A stretch of DNA of 64,000 nt, taken from NCBI RefSeq assembly GCF_009674485.1, contig NZ_WKJJ01000011.1, positions 62,001 to 126,000 of the forward strand, given 5' to 3'. The notes beneath the pieces are model-generated. The model saw only the letters and a list, made by a program, of their open reading frames with translations. It did not search any database and was not told where the DNA came from. Of the stretch, positions 1-8,700 are shown piece after piece (within the stretch, counting starts at the first letter, position 1; the number at the start of each line of letters is the position of its first letter). This DNA is from Pseudoduganella rivuli (lineage in GTDB: Bacteria; Pseudomonadota; Gammaproteobacteria; Burkholderiales; Burkholderiaceae_D). Made by a program: the position numbers and the translations under genes.

Positions 1-570
1 GCATCCTTTCCCGTGTTTGTCGCGCTGCTGGAAGCGGTGATCCTGCGCGCCCGGCCGCCGGCGCGCGACATGCTGGTGCTGTTGCTGGTCACGGCCGGCA
101 TGGCGCTGATCACGCCGCGCTTTTCGCTGGCGGACGCGGGTACGGCGGGCCTGCTGTGGGGCATCCTGTCCGGCGCGATTTATGCGGGCATCGCCGTGTT
201 CAACCGCTACCGCGCCCCCGCCGCCACCAGTGCGCAATCGTGCTGGTGGCAATGCCTGGCCGCGTGCGTGGCGATTTCTCCGTTCAGCACGGGCGCGATG
301 GCGGGACTGGCGCTGCGCGACTGGCTGCTGCTGGCGCTGCTGGGCGCGGTGTGCACGGGCCTGGCGTACACGATATTCCTGCAAGCGCTGGACGCCGTGA
401 AAGCGCAAACCGTGGCGGTCGTCATCAGCATGGAACCCGTGTATGCCATCGCGCTGGCGTGGGTTGCCTTCGGCGCCATCCCCGCTCCGTCCGTGGTGCT
501 GGGGGGCGCGCTGATCATCGGCGCGGTCTTGCTGGCCAGCCTGCAACCGGCCCGGCAACATGGCGCTTAA
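1..570 (+). CDS. EamA/DMT-family exporter, C-terminal part (5' end outside window)
   Basis: The frame is open from base 1, so the true start lies upstream and about 189 C-terminal codons remain. The visible part has five or six hydrophobic segments. The final stretch pairs a conserved EamA-type motif (SMEPVYAIALAW, about residues 145-156 of the visible part) with a last helix ending in a short basic tail. This is the second EamA repeat of a ten-helix drug/metabolite transporter of the inner membrane. Substrate cannot be told from the sequence; EamA proteins typically export amino acids or other metabolites. It ends 52 bp before the next gene on the same strand. Confidence 0.85.
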   Translation, partial: ASFPVFVALLEAVILRARPPARDMLVLLLVTAGMALITPRFSLADAGTAGLLWGILSGAIYAGIAVFNRYRAPAATSAQSCWWQCLAACVAISPFSTGAMAGLALRDWLLLALLGAVCTGLAYTIFLQALDAVKAQTVAVVISMEPVYAIALAWVAFGAIPAPSVVLGGALIIGAVLLASLQPARQHGA

Positions 571-622
571 CCTGCATACCGGCGCGCCTGTCCACGCTTG
601 TCAGCAAATGTAACAACTTTCC

Positions 623-1300
623 ATGTTGACAATTGTCAGTGCTACACTGAATCTCGTGAAAACCGAACCGTACCGCAGCCGGTCGCTCGCACCCGGCCTC
701 GTTATTTCGCTGCTGATCCATGCAGGATTGGTGGTGCTGCTGGTCAACCAGAAGGCCACGCCACCGCATGCCCAACCCGCGCGCTGGCTGACGGTCAGCC
801 TGCTGCCCACGCCCGTCCCCAAGGTCGCACCTGAACCGGTCCCGCAGCCGGTCGCGTCCCGGGTGCGTCCGCCCGAACAGCCGGCGCGCAGCGCAGCGAT
901 CGCCAAAGCCGCGCCGACGCGGCGCCGGCCGCACAAGCCTGACGAGCAGCGCGAAAGCACGGCCATCACGATGATTCCCGCCGCGCCGCGTGCACCGGCC
1001 GATCCGCCCGATCCGTTTGCCGCGCCGGGCAAGCCGGAAGGGACGTTCGACACCACGGCCGCGCTGAAATCCGCCCGCAAGCTGGCCGTGGCCAAGGCCG
1101 GCAAGGATGATCCCGCCGTGGCGCAACTGCGCGACAAGCCCATCAACGAGCTGGCCAGTGAAAATGAACTGGGTAAAGACATCAAGCGGGGCGCCCGCCC
1201 CGGCTGTTTGATGTCCAATGCCGGCCTCGGCATCCTGGCGCCGCTGGCCATCGCGGCCCAGGTGCTGACCGATAAAAAAGACCACGGCTGCAAGTGGTGA
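623..1300 (+). CDS. TonB-like membrane-anchored proline-rich protein, no TonB C-terminal domain
   Basis: 225 residues from ATG 623; GTG 656 (codon 12) is in frame and may be the true start, because neither site has a clear ribosome-binding sequence. After a basic stretch comes one hydrophobic helix (GLVISLLIHAGLVVLLV, about residues 26-42), then a Pro/Arg-rich region to about residue 130. This is the layout of TonB/TolA N-termini: inner-membrane anchor and extended periplasmic linker. The tail has two Cys residues (PGCLMSNAG and DHGCKW) and no recognisable TonB C-terminal fold. It is convergent with the tail-sheath gene, 14 bp away. Function unknown; TonB-related anchoring is an inference from layout only. 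Confidence 0.6.
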   Translation: MLTIVSATLNLVKTEPYRSRSLAPGLVISLLIHAGLVVLLVNQKATPPHAQPARWLTVSLLPTPVPKVAPEPVPQPVASRVRPPEQPARSAAIAKAAPTRRRPHKPDEQRESTAITMIPAAPRAPADPPDPFAAPGKPEGTFDTTAALKSARKLAVAKAGKDDPAVAQLRDKPINELASENELGKDIKRGARPGCLMSNAGLGILAPLAIAAQVLTDKKDHGCKW

Positions 1301-1314
1301 CCGGCCCGGGGCTG

Positions 1315-3249
1315 TCAGCGCTCCAGCACCAGCGCCCCGTCGTCATGGCGGTGCAGGCACAGCACGACGAATTCCCGTGGCTCCGCCGGCGCCACGCCGA
1401 TTTCCATCCGCAGTTCACCGCGCTCAGGCCCTGCCGGTTCCCGCTTGACGCGGACAAAATACGATTCCGCCGGGGTCGCGCCGGCGCAGGCGCCGGCCCG
1501 GAACAACCGTAACAGCAGGTTGTCGACTGCCTGCTGCGCTCCCTGCCACAACGACGGCTCCCCGGATTCGGCCACGGCCCACCGGGTTTCGCGCTGCAGC
1601 GTCCGCTCCAGCATCAGCATCAGCCGGCGCGCCGACAACTGCCGCCACGCGCGGTCCCGCGACAACGTGCGGGCCGACACCAGTTCGACGCCGTCCGGTC
1701 CCCGCACGAAACAGTTCAGCCCCAGCGGCTGGAAGGCGTCGGCGCGGCCGGCCGGCTGCGGCTCCGCCAGCCGGACAACGGCGCGCGCCACGGCCGGGCC
1801 TGCCCGGACACCTTCGGCGATGTCGTCGCGGGCGATGATGCCGGCCGCCACCGCCGATGGCGGCAGCGGCCGCACTTGCCCGGTCGGTTGGGCGCCCTGC
1901 AACTGGCGCGACGGCACCAGCCACGGGTGGTAAGCGGCGCCCCAGCTGCTGCAAAACTGCGCACGCCAGCGCGAGGCTTGCGCCTGCGACAGGCCGGGCG
2001 GCACATCGAGCAAGGCGATCATGGCGCGGCCCGATTCGCAGGCATCGAGCACTTTCTGCTGCAACGCCGCGATCGCGGTCAGGTCGGCGAAATCGCGCGG
2101 ATCGAGGATCAGCTTGCGCAGCGCGGAAGGGGCGGCGCCGGCGCCACCTTCGATACCGGCATCGTCGCCGGCCCACTGGGCCGGCACATACAGGTCCGGC
2201 ACCACCACGTGTGTCACTTCCGGGCAAGCCCCCAGCGCGGCCAGACCGGACCAGGGCGCGCCCGCATCAAAGAAATCTTCATGCTGCACATCGGCATAGC
2301 GGTCGCGCCCGCCGCTGAATGGCGCCGAGACGCCATGCACCGTTTCCACTGCGGCGCGGGCCGGCCACAATTCCTGCCCGGCCCACGACGGGTCGGGCCA
2401 CAGCAGCCGTGATTCGTCGCACAGCACGCTGCCGATCCAGCGCGGATGGCGCGGCGTCAGCCCCAGCATTTCGTGCCGCTCCTGGCCGGCATGTCCGCCC
2501 TCCCCTTCTTCACGGATTGCCAGCCACGCTTGCACAACGTCGATGCGCACGGGAGCGAACTGCGGGGGCAGTGGCGGGTCCAGCGCCAGCGCCCAGGCCG
2601 GCAAAGCAAAGCCGGCCGCACGCAGCTCGCTGACGCCCCGGCAATACGCAAGCACTTGCGCGCCATCCGCCGCCTCCAGGCGCAGCAGCGTGCCGGCCGG
2701 CGATGCGCCGGCACGGTCCACGCAGACGGCGCCATCACGCCACGCAAAAGCCAGGGGCGCCGCCGTCAAGCCCCCTTCCACCTGCAAGCCATTGCCCCAG
2801 CTGCCTTCGTTACGGGCCAGGAACGTGAGCGGTCGTGACGCCAGCGAAGCCAGGCCGCCGCGCGCCCATGCCTCGTGCCACGGCGCCGGGGGGTCATATT
2901 CATGCACGATGCGCACGATATAGGCGCTGCGTCCGCCCTGTTCAAAAAACATTGCCACCGCATGCGGCAGGTAGCCCGGCCCCTCAAACCCACCGAACAG
3001 TGCACGGTACTCGTCGAAACTGTGCACCAGCACGGGGACGCTGCGGCGGCAGGGGCGCGCCGGATCGCTCATCAGCACGCTGCCGCGCTCACCGGGCCGC
3101 GCCGGTTCGGGCTGATATGCGGGCCCGCGCGGCGCCACGCCGATAAACGCGCACACATCCATCGGTTGCGGATGCAAGCGCGGCTGCGCCTGCGCATAGA
3201 TGCCTGGCATGCCGTGTGGCGGATGGGCTGAGGTGAAAGACGGACGCAT
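1315..3249 (-). CDS. Phage/contractile-injection tail sheath protein (orphan)
   Basis: 644 residues. The N-terminus has the sheath pattern: MPGIYAQ, then a short strand (CAFIGVAPRGP), a 'FDEYRALFGG' block and 'AVAMFFEQGGRSAYIVRI'. The C-terminal domain is the best conserved part: VSARTLS, 'RRLMLMLERTLQRETRWAVAE', a 'LWQGAQQAVDNLL' helix and a final strand near 'IGVAPAEPREFVV'. These are hallmarks of contractile tail sheaths in myophages, R-pyocins and extracellular contractile injection systems. Met13 (codon ending near 3213) is an alternative start that gives the usual MPG-type N-terminus. No tube, baseplate, spike or ATPase gene accompanies it here: the neighbours are a TonB-like protein and periplasmic binding proteins. 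Family call is firm; biological role as an orphan is unknown. Confidence 0.85.
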   Translation of the reverse strand: MRPSFTSAHPPHGMPGIYAQAQPRLHPQPMDVCAFIGVAPRGPAYQPEPARPGERGSVLMSDPARPCRRSVPVLVHSFDEYRALFGGFEGPGYLPHAVAMFFEQGGRSAYIVRIVHEYDPPAPWHEAWARGGLASLASRPLTFLARNEGSWGNGLQVEGGLTAAPLAFAWRDGAVCVDRAGASPAGTLLRLEAADGAQVLAYCRGVSELRAAGFALPAWALALDPPLPPQFAPVRIDVVQAWLAIREEGEGGHAGQERHEMLGLTPRHPRWIGSVLCDESRLLWPDPSWAGQELWPARAAVETVHGVSAPFSGGRDRYADVQHEDFFDAGAPWSGLAALGACPEVTHVVVPDLYVPAQWAGDDAGIEGGAGAAPSALRKLILDPRDFADLTAIAALQQKVLDACESGRAMIALLDVPPGLSQAQASRWRAQFCSSWGAAYHPWLVPSRQLQGAQPTGQVRPLPPSAVAAGIIARDDIAEGVRAGPAVARAVVRLAEPQPAGRADAFQPLGLNCFVRGPDGVELVSARTLSRDRAWRQLSARRLMLMLERTLQRETRWAVAESGEPSLWQGAQQAVDNLLLRLFRAGACAGATPAESYFVRVKREPAGPERGELRMEIGVAPAEPREFVVLCLHRHDDGALVLER

Positions 3250-3293
3250 GGCTTGTGGCTACCACATGGCGTGAAGGGCAAGTTTGATGTCAG

Positions 3294-3299
3294 ATTATA
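3294..3299 (-). promoter_or_regulatory. Candidate -10 element for the tail-sheath gene
   Basis: On the minus strand this is a perfect TATAAT, about 45 bases upstream of the sheath ATG. The -35 position at 17-bp spacing has no good match, although a TTGACA overlaps just upstream of the -10. Whether it works as a promoter is not shown by sequence alone. Confidence 0.3.
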
Positions 3300-3516
3300 A
3301 TTGTCAAAAAAACCCTAATTCTCTCGGATTGTCACCGTGGGCCCGCCAAGCCACAATTCCTGCGCGTCGGCGACACATTTGTCTGCAGCCTTCTGGCTAA
3401 AAAAGCAACAACACCAAGCCGGTTGCAGATATAGTTGGCACTTTTTTGTGTAAAACCAGCGCGGGCCGGATAAACTCTTTCCTGCAATTAATTAATATTT
3501 ACCCCACCTCCCCGAC

Positions 3517-4461
3517 TTGTGTAACCACCGTAGAAAGTTGCTGATCTCGCTGCCGGCCCTGTATGCCGTGACGGCGTACGGGTACGTGGCGGCGGCCGGG
3601 CCGGAAGCGCTGGCTGTCGTGTACCCGGACATCGGCCAGCCATACCGCAAGGTATTCACTGAAATCATCGAGGGTATCGAGGAGCAGGCGCGCGCGCGCG
3701 TCAAAGGCTATCCCGTGGCGTCCAGTGCGGATTTCAGCGAATTGCAGGCCACGTTGAAGAAAAACGGCGGCAAAGTGGTGATTGCCCTCGGGCGCCAGGG
3801 CTTGCAGGCGGCCGCCGCGTTCGATCCCTCGGTGAGCGTGGTGGTGGGCGGGGTCAGTTCCGTGCCCGATGCGGACAGGATGCGGGGCATCAGCCTGACG
3901 CCGGACCCCGCGCTGCTGTTTGCCCTGTTAAAAGGCCTGGTGCCGACGGTCAGGCGGGTGATCGTCGTCTACAGCCCCCAATACAGCCAAGCCATGCTGA
4001 AATCCGCCCGCGACGCGGCGCGCGGCCAGGGTCTGGAACTGGTGGCGCTGGAAGCAGCCGACCTGGCCGCCGCAGTACGCCGTTACGAAAGCGCGTTTGC
4101 CAGCGCTGACGGGCGCACCGATGCCCTGTGGCTGCCGCAAGATCCGGTGACGGTGGAAGACACCACGGTCATCCCGCTGGTCTTGAAGGAATCGTGGAAC
4201 AAAAACGTTGCGATTTTTTCCAGCAGTGTGCTGCACGTGAAAAAAGGCGCGCTGTTTGCACTGATCCCCAATAATTTCGAGTTGGGCAAGGAACTGGCCA
4301 GCATGGCGCTGGGCATGCTCAACGGCGACGGCGGGCGCACCGGGGTTGCGCCACTACGCGCCGTGCGCACGGCGTTCAATACCCGTACCGCCGGTCACAT
4401 TGGCATTAACGTTGCCAGCGGACAACAACGCACCTTCGACCTTGTCTTCCCGGAACCATAA
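3517..4461 (+). CDS. ABC_sub_bind-type periplasmic binding protein (paralog 1)
   Basis: 314 residues from a TTG start; the frame is open back to 3496 and there is no ATG upstream. Residues about 8-28 form a signal-peptide-like hydrophobic stretch ending AAAG. The mature part matches the ABC_sub_bind (TrpX/YnhE-like) fold: 'VVIALGRQGL', 'GISLTPDPALLF', 'VRRVIVVYSPQ', 'ARDAARGQGLEL' and 'VLHVKKGALFALIPNN'. The same motifs recur in the next gene, so the two are tandem paralogs. No ABC permease or ATPase gene is adjacent; the next partner is a large hybrid kinase. I infer a ligand-sensing role rather than transport. Confidence 0.8.
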   Translation: MCNHRRKLLISLPALYAVTAYGYVAAAGPEALAVVYPDIGQPYRKVFTEIIEGIEEQARARVKGYPVASSADFSELQATLKKNGGKVVIALGRQGLQAAAAFDPSVSVVVGGVSSVPDADRMRGISLTPDPALLFALLKGLVPTVRRVIVVYSPQYSQAMLKSARDAARGQGLELVALEAADLAAAVRRYESAFASADGRTDALWLPQDPVTVEDTTVIPLVLKESWNKNVAIFSSSVLHVKKGALFALIPNNFELGKELASMALGMLNGDGGRTGVAPLRAVRTAFNTRTAGHIGINVASGQQRTFDLVFPEP

Positions 4462-4628
4462 TGACGCGGTGGATACACAGATTGGGTTGCCCTGTGTAAA
4501 TTAATGCCGTGTGGAAGTAAATTTCTTTCTAATAAGCCAAGTAACTAGCATATACTACTGGGTATGCTGGCCCATCGTTATTGTATGCAGGATATATGTC
4601 CGCTACCTGGGCCCCATCGGACAGTATA

Positions 4629-5792
4629 ATGATTAATATGATAACGGATGTGGGCCGCCGGTTGCGTGCCTGCATCGCCTGTGTCCTGTCGCTGTCGCTG
4701 GCTGTGTCCCCCGCCGCGTCCGCACAAGGATTAAAACCCGCGATCGACTTGCCTGGCGCCGGCGCCGCAGCACGCAACAGCGTGGGCGCCATCATGGAGC
4801 GCATCGAGTCGGGCAATGCTTCGTCCGCCCCGCCTCCGATGCGGAGCGACTTCGTTCGTCCGGATTATGTCCGCCCCATCACGCTGGCGCAACTGGAAGA
4901 CCAGTTGCGCCGGCCGGACGTCCAGGCATCGATCGGCAAGGGATCGATCGCCGTACTGTATCCAAACGTCGAAGCGCCATTCCGGGCCGCCTTCACCAGC
5001 ATCATCCAGGGCATCGAAGAACGCACACGGCTGCGCGTGCGCAGCTATCCCGTTGACCCGAAAGTCGATACCGCGGAATTGAACGCCACCCTCAGGCACA
5101 ACAATACCCGCGTGGTGATCGCGCTGGGCCGCCAGGGCCTGAATGCCACCAACGGGCTGGACCGTGAAATCACCGTACTGGCCGGCGGCGTGCTGTTGCT
5201 GTCGGATGCGGAAAACGTATCCGGGATCAGCCTGACGCCCGATCCCGCCCTGCTGTTTTCCCGCCTGCGCACCTTGCTGCCGGAATTGCGGCGTGTCATC
5301 GTCGTCTACGACCCGCAAAAAAGCGACTGGCTGATCCGCCTGGCGCGCGACGCGGCGCGCTCCCAGGGCCTGGAATTGCAAGCCCACGTGGCCACGGAGC
5401 TGGGCAAGGCCGCCCAGCTGTATCCGCAATTGTTTGCCAATGCCGACAGCCGGCGCGATGCGGTCTGGCTGCCGCACGACAGCACCACGGTGGAAGAAAG
5501 CATCATCCTGCCAATGGTGCTGCGCGAGTCGTGGAACAGCGGCGTACCGCTGTTTTCCAGCAACGTGCTGCACGTGAAAAAAGGCGCGCTGTTCGGCATG
5601 GGACCGAATAACCTGGAACTGGGACGGGCCCTGGCCAATTCCGCCATGGGCGTGATCAATGGCGACGGCAAGCGCCGTGGCCTGGTCCCGTTGCGGGATT
5701 TGCAGACCGCCATCAATTTGCGTACCGCTAACCACATGGGATTGAACTTGTCCCAGCAACATCGCTTCGATTATGTTTATCCGCAGCCCTGA
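4629..5792 (+). CDS. ABC_sub_bind-type periplasmic binding protein (paralog 2)
   Basis: 387 residues from ATG 4629, chosen because it gives a standard signal peptide (RRLRACIACVLSLSLAV, cleavage near PAASA-QG). TTG 4581 and ATG 4596, which has an AGGA five bases upstream, are in-frame alternatives that would lengthen the n-region. A linker of about 70 residues absent from paralog 1 precedes the binding domain. Shared motifs include 'VVIALGRQGLNAT', 'GISLTPDPALLFSRL', 'LRRVIVVYDPQ', 'ARSQGLEL' and 'SSNVLHVKKGALFGMGPNN'. It ends 5 bp before the start of the 1487-residue kinase, strongly suggesting co-transcription and a partnership in which it presents a periplasmic ligand to the kinase sensor domain. 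Confidence 0.82.
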   Translation: MINMITDVGRRLRACIACVLSLSLAVSPAASAQGLKPAIDLPGAGAAARNSVGAIMERIESGNASSAPPPMRSDFVRPDYVRPITLAQLEDQLRRPDVQASIGKGSIAVLYPNVEAPFRAAFTSIIQGIEERTRLRVRSYPVDPKVDTAELNATLRHNNTRVVIALGRQGLNATNGLDREITVLAGGVLLLSDAENVSGISLTPDPALLFSRLRTLLPELRRVIVVYDPQKSDWLIRLARDAARSQGLELQAHVATELGKAAQLYPQLFANADSRRDAVWLPHDSTTVEESIILPMVLRESWNSGVPLFSSNVLHVKKGALFGMGPNNLELGRALANSAMGVINGDGKRRGLVPLRDLQTAINLRTANHMGLNLSQQHRFDYVYPQP

Positions 5793-5797
5793 ATACG

Positions 5798-8700
5798 GTG
5801 ATTATGTTTCGTAACTACTTGCGCCGCACCGGTTTCCGCCGCCAGCTGACTGTCATTGTCTCGACATCGATTCTCGGCCTGGCCCTGTTTTCCTCCCTGA
5901 TGAACTCGTGGGAGGCGCGCGGCCGCATGCGCGACCACTTCACGGAACAGGGCCAGCGCATTGCCGACAACCTGGCGCGGCAGTCGACGCTCGCGCTGCT
6001 GTTCCATTCGGCGGAAAATGCGCGCGACGTGGTCAGCACCACGCTGGCCTTCCCGGACGTGACGGGCTTGCAGATCAGCGACGCCAAGCACCGCGTCCTG
6101 CTGTTGCAGGAACAGCACCGCGGCAGCAAGCTGGGCGAGATGCCCGGCGCGCAGGCCAGTCCGCAGCACGCCAGCCTGGTGGGCGAATCCAAGGATGCCT
6201 GGCTGTTTGCCGCGCCCGTGTTCGGCGGCCAGACCGAAGCTTCCCCGTTCGACATGCAGGAACAGCAGCCGCAATTGCTGGGCTACGTGCACGTGCAGGT
6301 CGGCAAGGATACGCTGGACCGACTGACCTGGTCGCTGTTGCTGGGCAACCTGGCGCTGACGCTGTCGTTTGCCGCAATCCTGCTGGGGCTGGTGCGGCTG
6401 GCGACACGCCACATGATCAATCCCCTCAACGCGCTGTCCGACCTGATGCGCCGCGCCGAAGCGGGCGAGTCCGGCATGCGCGCCGCGCCGGCCGGCCCGC
6501 GCGACCTGATCGACATGGCGCAAGCGTTCAACAAGATGATGAACGTGCTGGAGCAGCGCGAAGCGGAATTGAAGGAATCGCGCGACGCCGCCGTCAACAT
6601 GGCGGAAATGAAGGCGCAATTCGCCGCCACCGTCAGCCACGAAGTACGCACGCCGCTGAACGGCGTGGTCGGCATGCTGGACATGCTGAAGGAAATGCGG
6701 CTGACCCAGCGCCAGCAGGAATGCGTCGACGTGGCGTGGAATTCGTCGCGCACGCTGATCGACCTGATCAACAACGTGCTGGACTTTTCCAAGATGGAAG
6801 CGGGCAAGCTGACCCTGGAAGAGACCGACTTCGACTTGCGCAAGCTGGTGGAAGAAGTGCTGGAACTGGTGGCCCGCCCGGCCCAGCAAAAGAGCCTGGA
6901 ATTGTCGTACCACCTGGCCGAGGGCGTGCCGGAGCGCGTGACGGGCGATGCGCTGCGGCTGCGCCAGATTCTCATCAACCTGCTTGGCAACGCCGTGAAA
7001 TTCACGGACAAGGGCGAAGTGTCGCTGCGCGTGGAATTGCTGGACGGCCAGCAGTTCGGCCTGCGCTTCATCGTACGCGATACCGGCATCGGCATGACGG
7101 CCGACGTGCAAAGCCATTTGTTCGAATCGTACGTGCAACCGGATCCGTCGACCACGCGCCGCTATGGCGGCACCGGCCTGGGCCTGGCGATCTGCCGCCA
7201 GCTGGTCGGCCTGATGAGTGGCGAAATCAGCGTCTCCAGTACGCCCGGCGCGGGCACCACGTTTGAATTCACCGCCCTGTGCCGGCCGTCAGCGACCCAG
7301 CTGACGCTCGACGCCGACCCGCTGCTGGCGCAGGTGCGCATCCTGGCCATCGATGCCAGCGCCACCGTGCGCGCCCTGCTGGGCCAGGTATTTACCCAGC
7401 ATGCGATGCCGCACTTCCTCGCCGATGGCGGCAACAAGGCCATGACCGAGCTGAAAGCCGCAGCCGACGCGGGCCAGCCGTACCGCATCGTGATGATGGA
7501 TGTGAACCTGGTGGATGAACACGGCATCGACATCGCCAACCGCATATCCGCCGCCGGCCTGGCGCCGCAATTGCTGCTGATGGACCGCCATGGCGGCGGC
7601 AACATGGCCGGCGCAGCCACCCACGCCACCGTGCCCAAGCCGCTGCGCGTCAGCCGCCTGCTGAACGCGCTGCACGAAATGCTGGCTGGCCGCGCACAGG
7701 AGCCGGAACTCACGCTCAAGCCTGCCCTGCCGGGCCAGGTGCCGACCCTGCCGGCGCCGTCGTCGCGCCAATTCCGTGTACTGGTGGCGGAAGACAACCG
7801 CACCAACCAGATGGTGGCCGCTGGCATGCTGGCCATGAACAATTGCGTCTGCGAATTCGCGTCAAACGGCCTGGAAGCCGTGGAAGCGGCCAAGCGTTCC
7901 CGCTTCGACATGATCCTGATGGATTGCAGCATGCCGGAAATGGATGGCTATGAAGCCACCGCCCATATCCGCACCCACGAGGAATCGCTGGGCATCCGCA
8001 CGCCGCTGGTGGCGATGACGGCCAATACCCAGCGTGGCGATGCGGAAAAATGCATGGCGGCCGGCATGGACGATTACCTGGCCAAGCCGATCACGTTGCT
8101 GGAACTGCGCCACAAGCTGCACCGCTGGCTGCCCGGCCAGGGAGGCGCGTTGCCGATCCCGACGGAAACCCCGCAGGAACGCCACGGCGACAGCCCGCAG
8201 GGCAGCCCGCTGGACCGCGCCGTGTTCGACAAATTGCGCGAAATCCTGGGTACCGCGCTGCCGCACGCGGTGTCGCCTTTCCTGGAGGATTCGCCGGTCT
8301 ACCTCAACGAACTGGAACAGGCGGTCTACGCCAACGATGCGGAAACCGCACGTGCCCGTGCCCACGCGCTGAAAGGATCGTCCGGCAACCTGGGTGCGAC
8401 CGACCTGTCGGCGCTGGCGCAAAAAATTGAAGAGCTGGCCATCGCGCGCCGCCTCGACCAGGTGCCGCCGCTGCTCCCCGCGCTGCGCGCCGAATACAAC
8501 CAGGTCGCCACCTTCCTCGATGCGGAAGTCAATGCGGGCGGCAACGACAGCCACACGCCGCAGGAAGAACTGGCGCAGGTGCTGGTGGTCGACGACGACC
8601 GCAGCACGCGCAGCACGTTGCGCTACACGCTGCAGCGCGACGGCTTCCAGGTGGAAGAAGCGTCCGATGGCGAAGAAGCGCTGGCCATGCTGAAACGCTT

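Noticed and set aside
3433..3451. TTGGCAC...TTGTGT resembling a sigma-54 promoter upstream of the first binding protein
   Set aside because: Spacing between the GG and GT elements is one base short and the -12 element is GT rather than GC.
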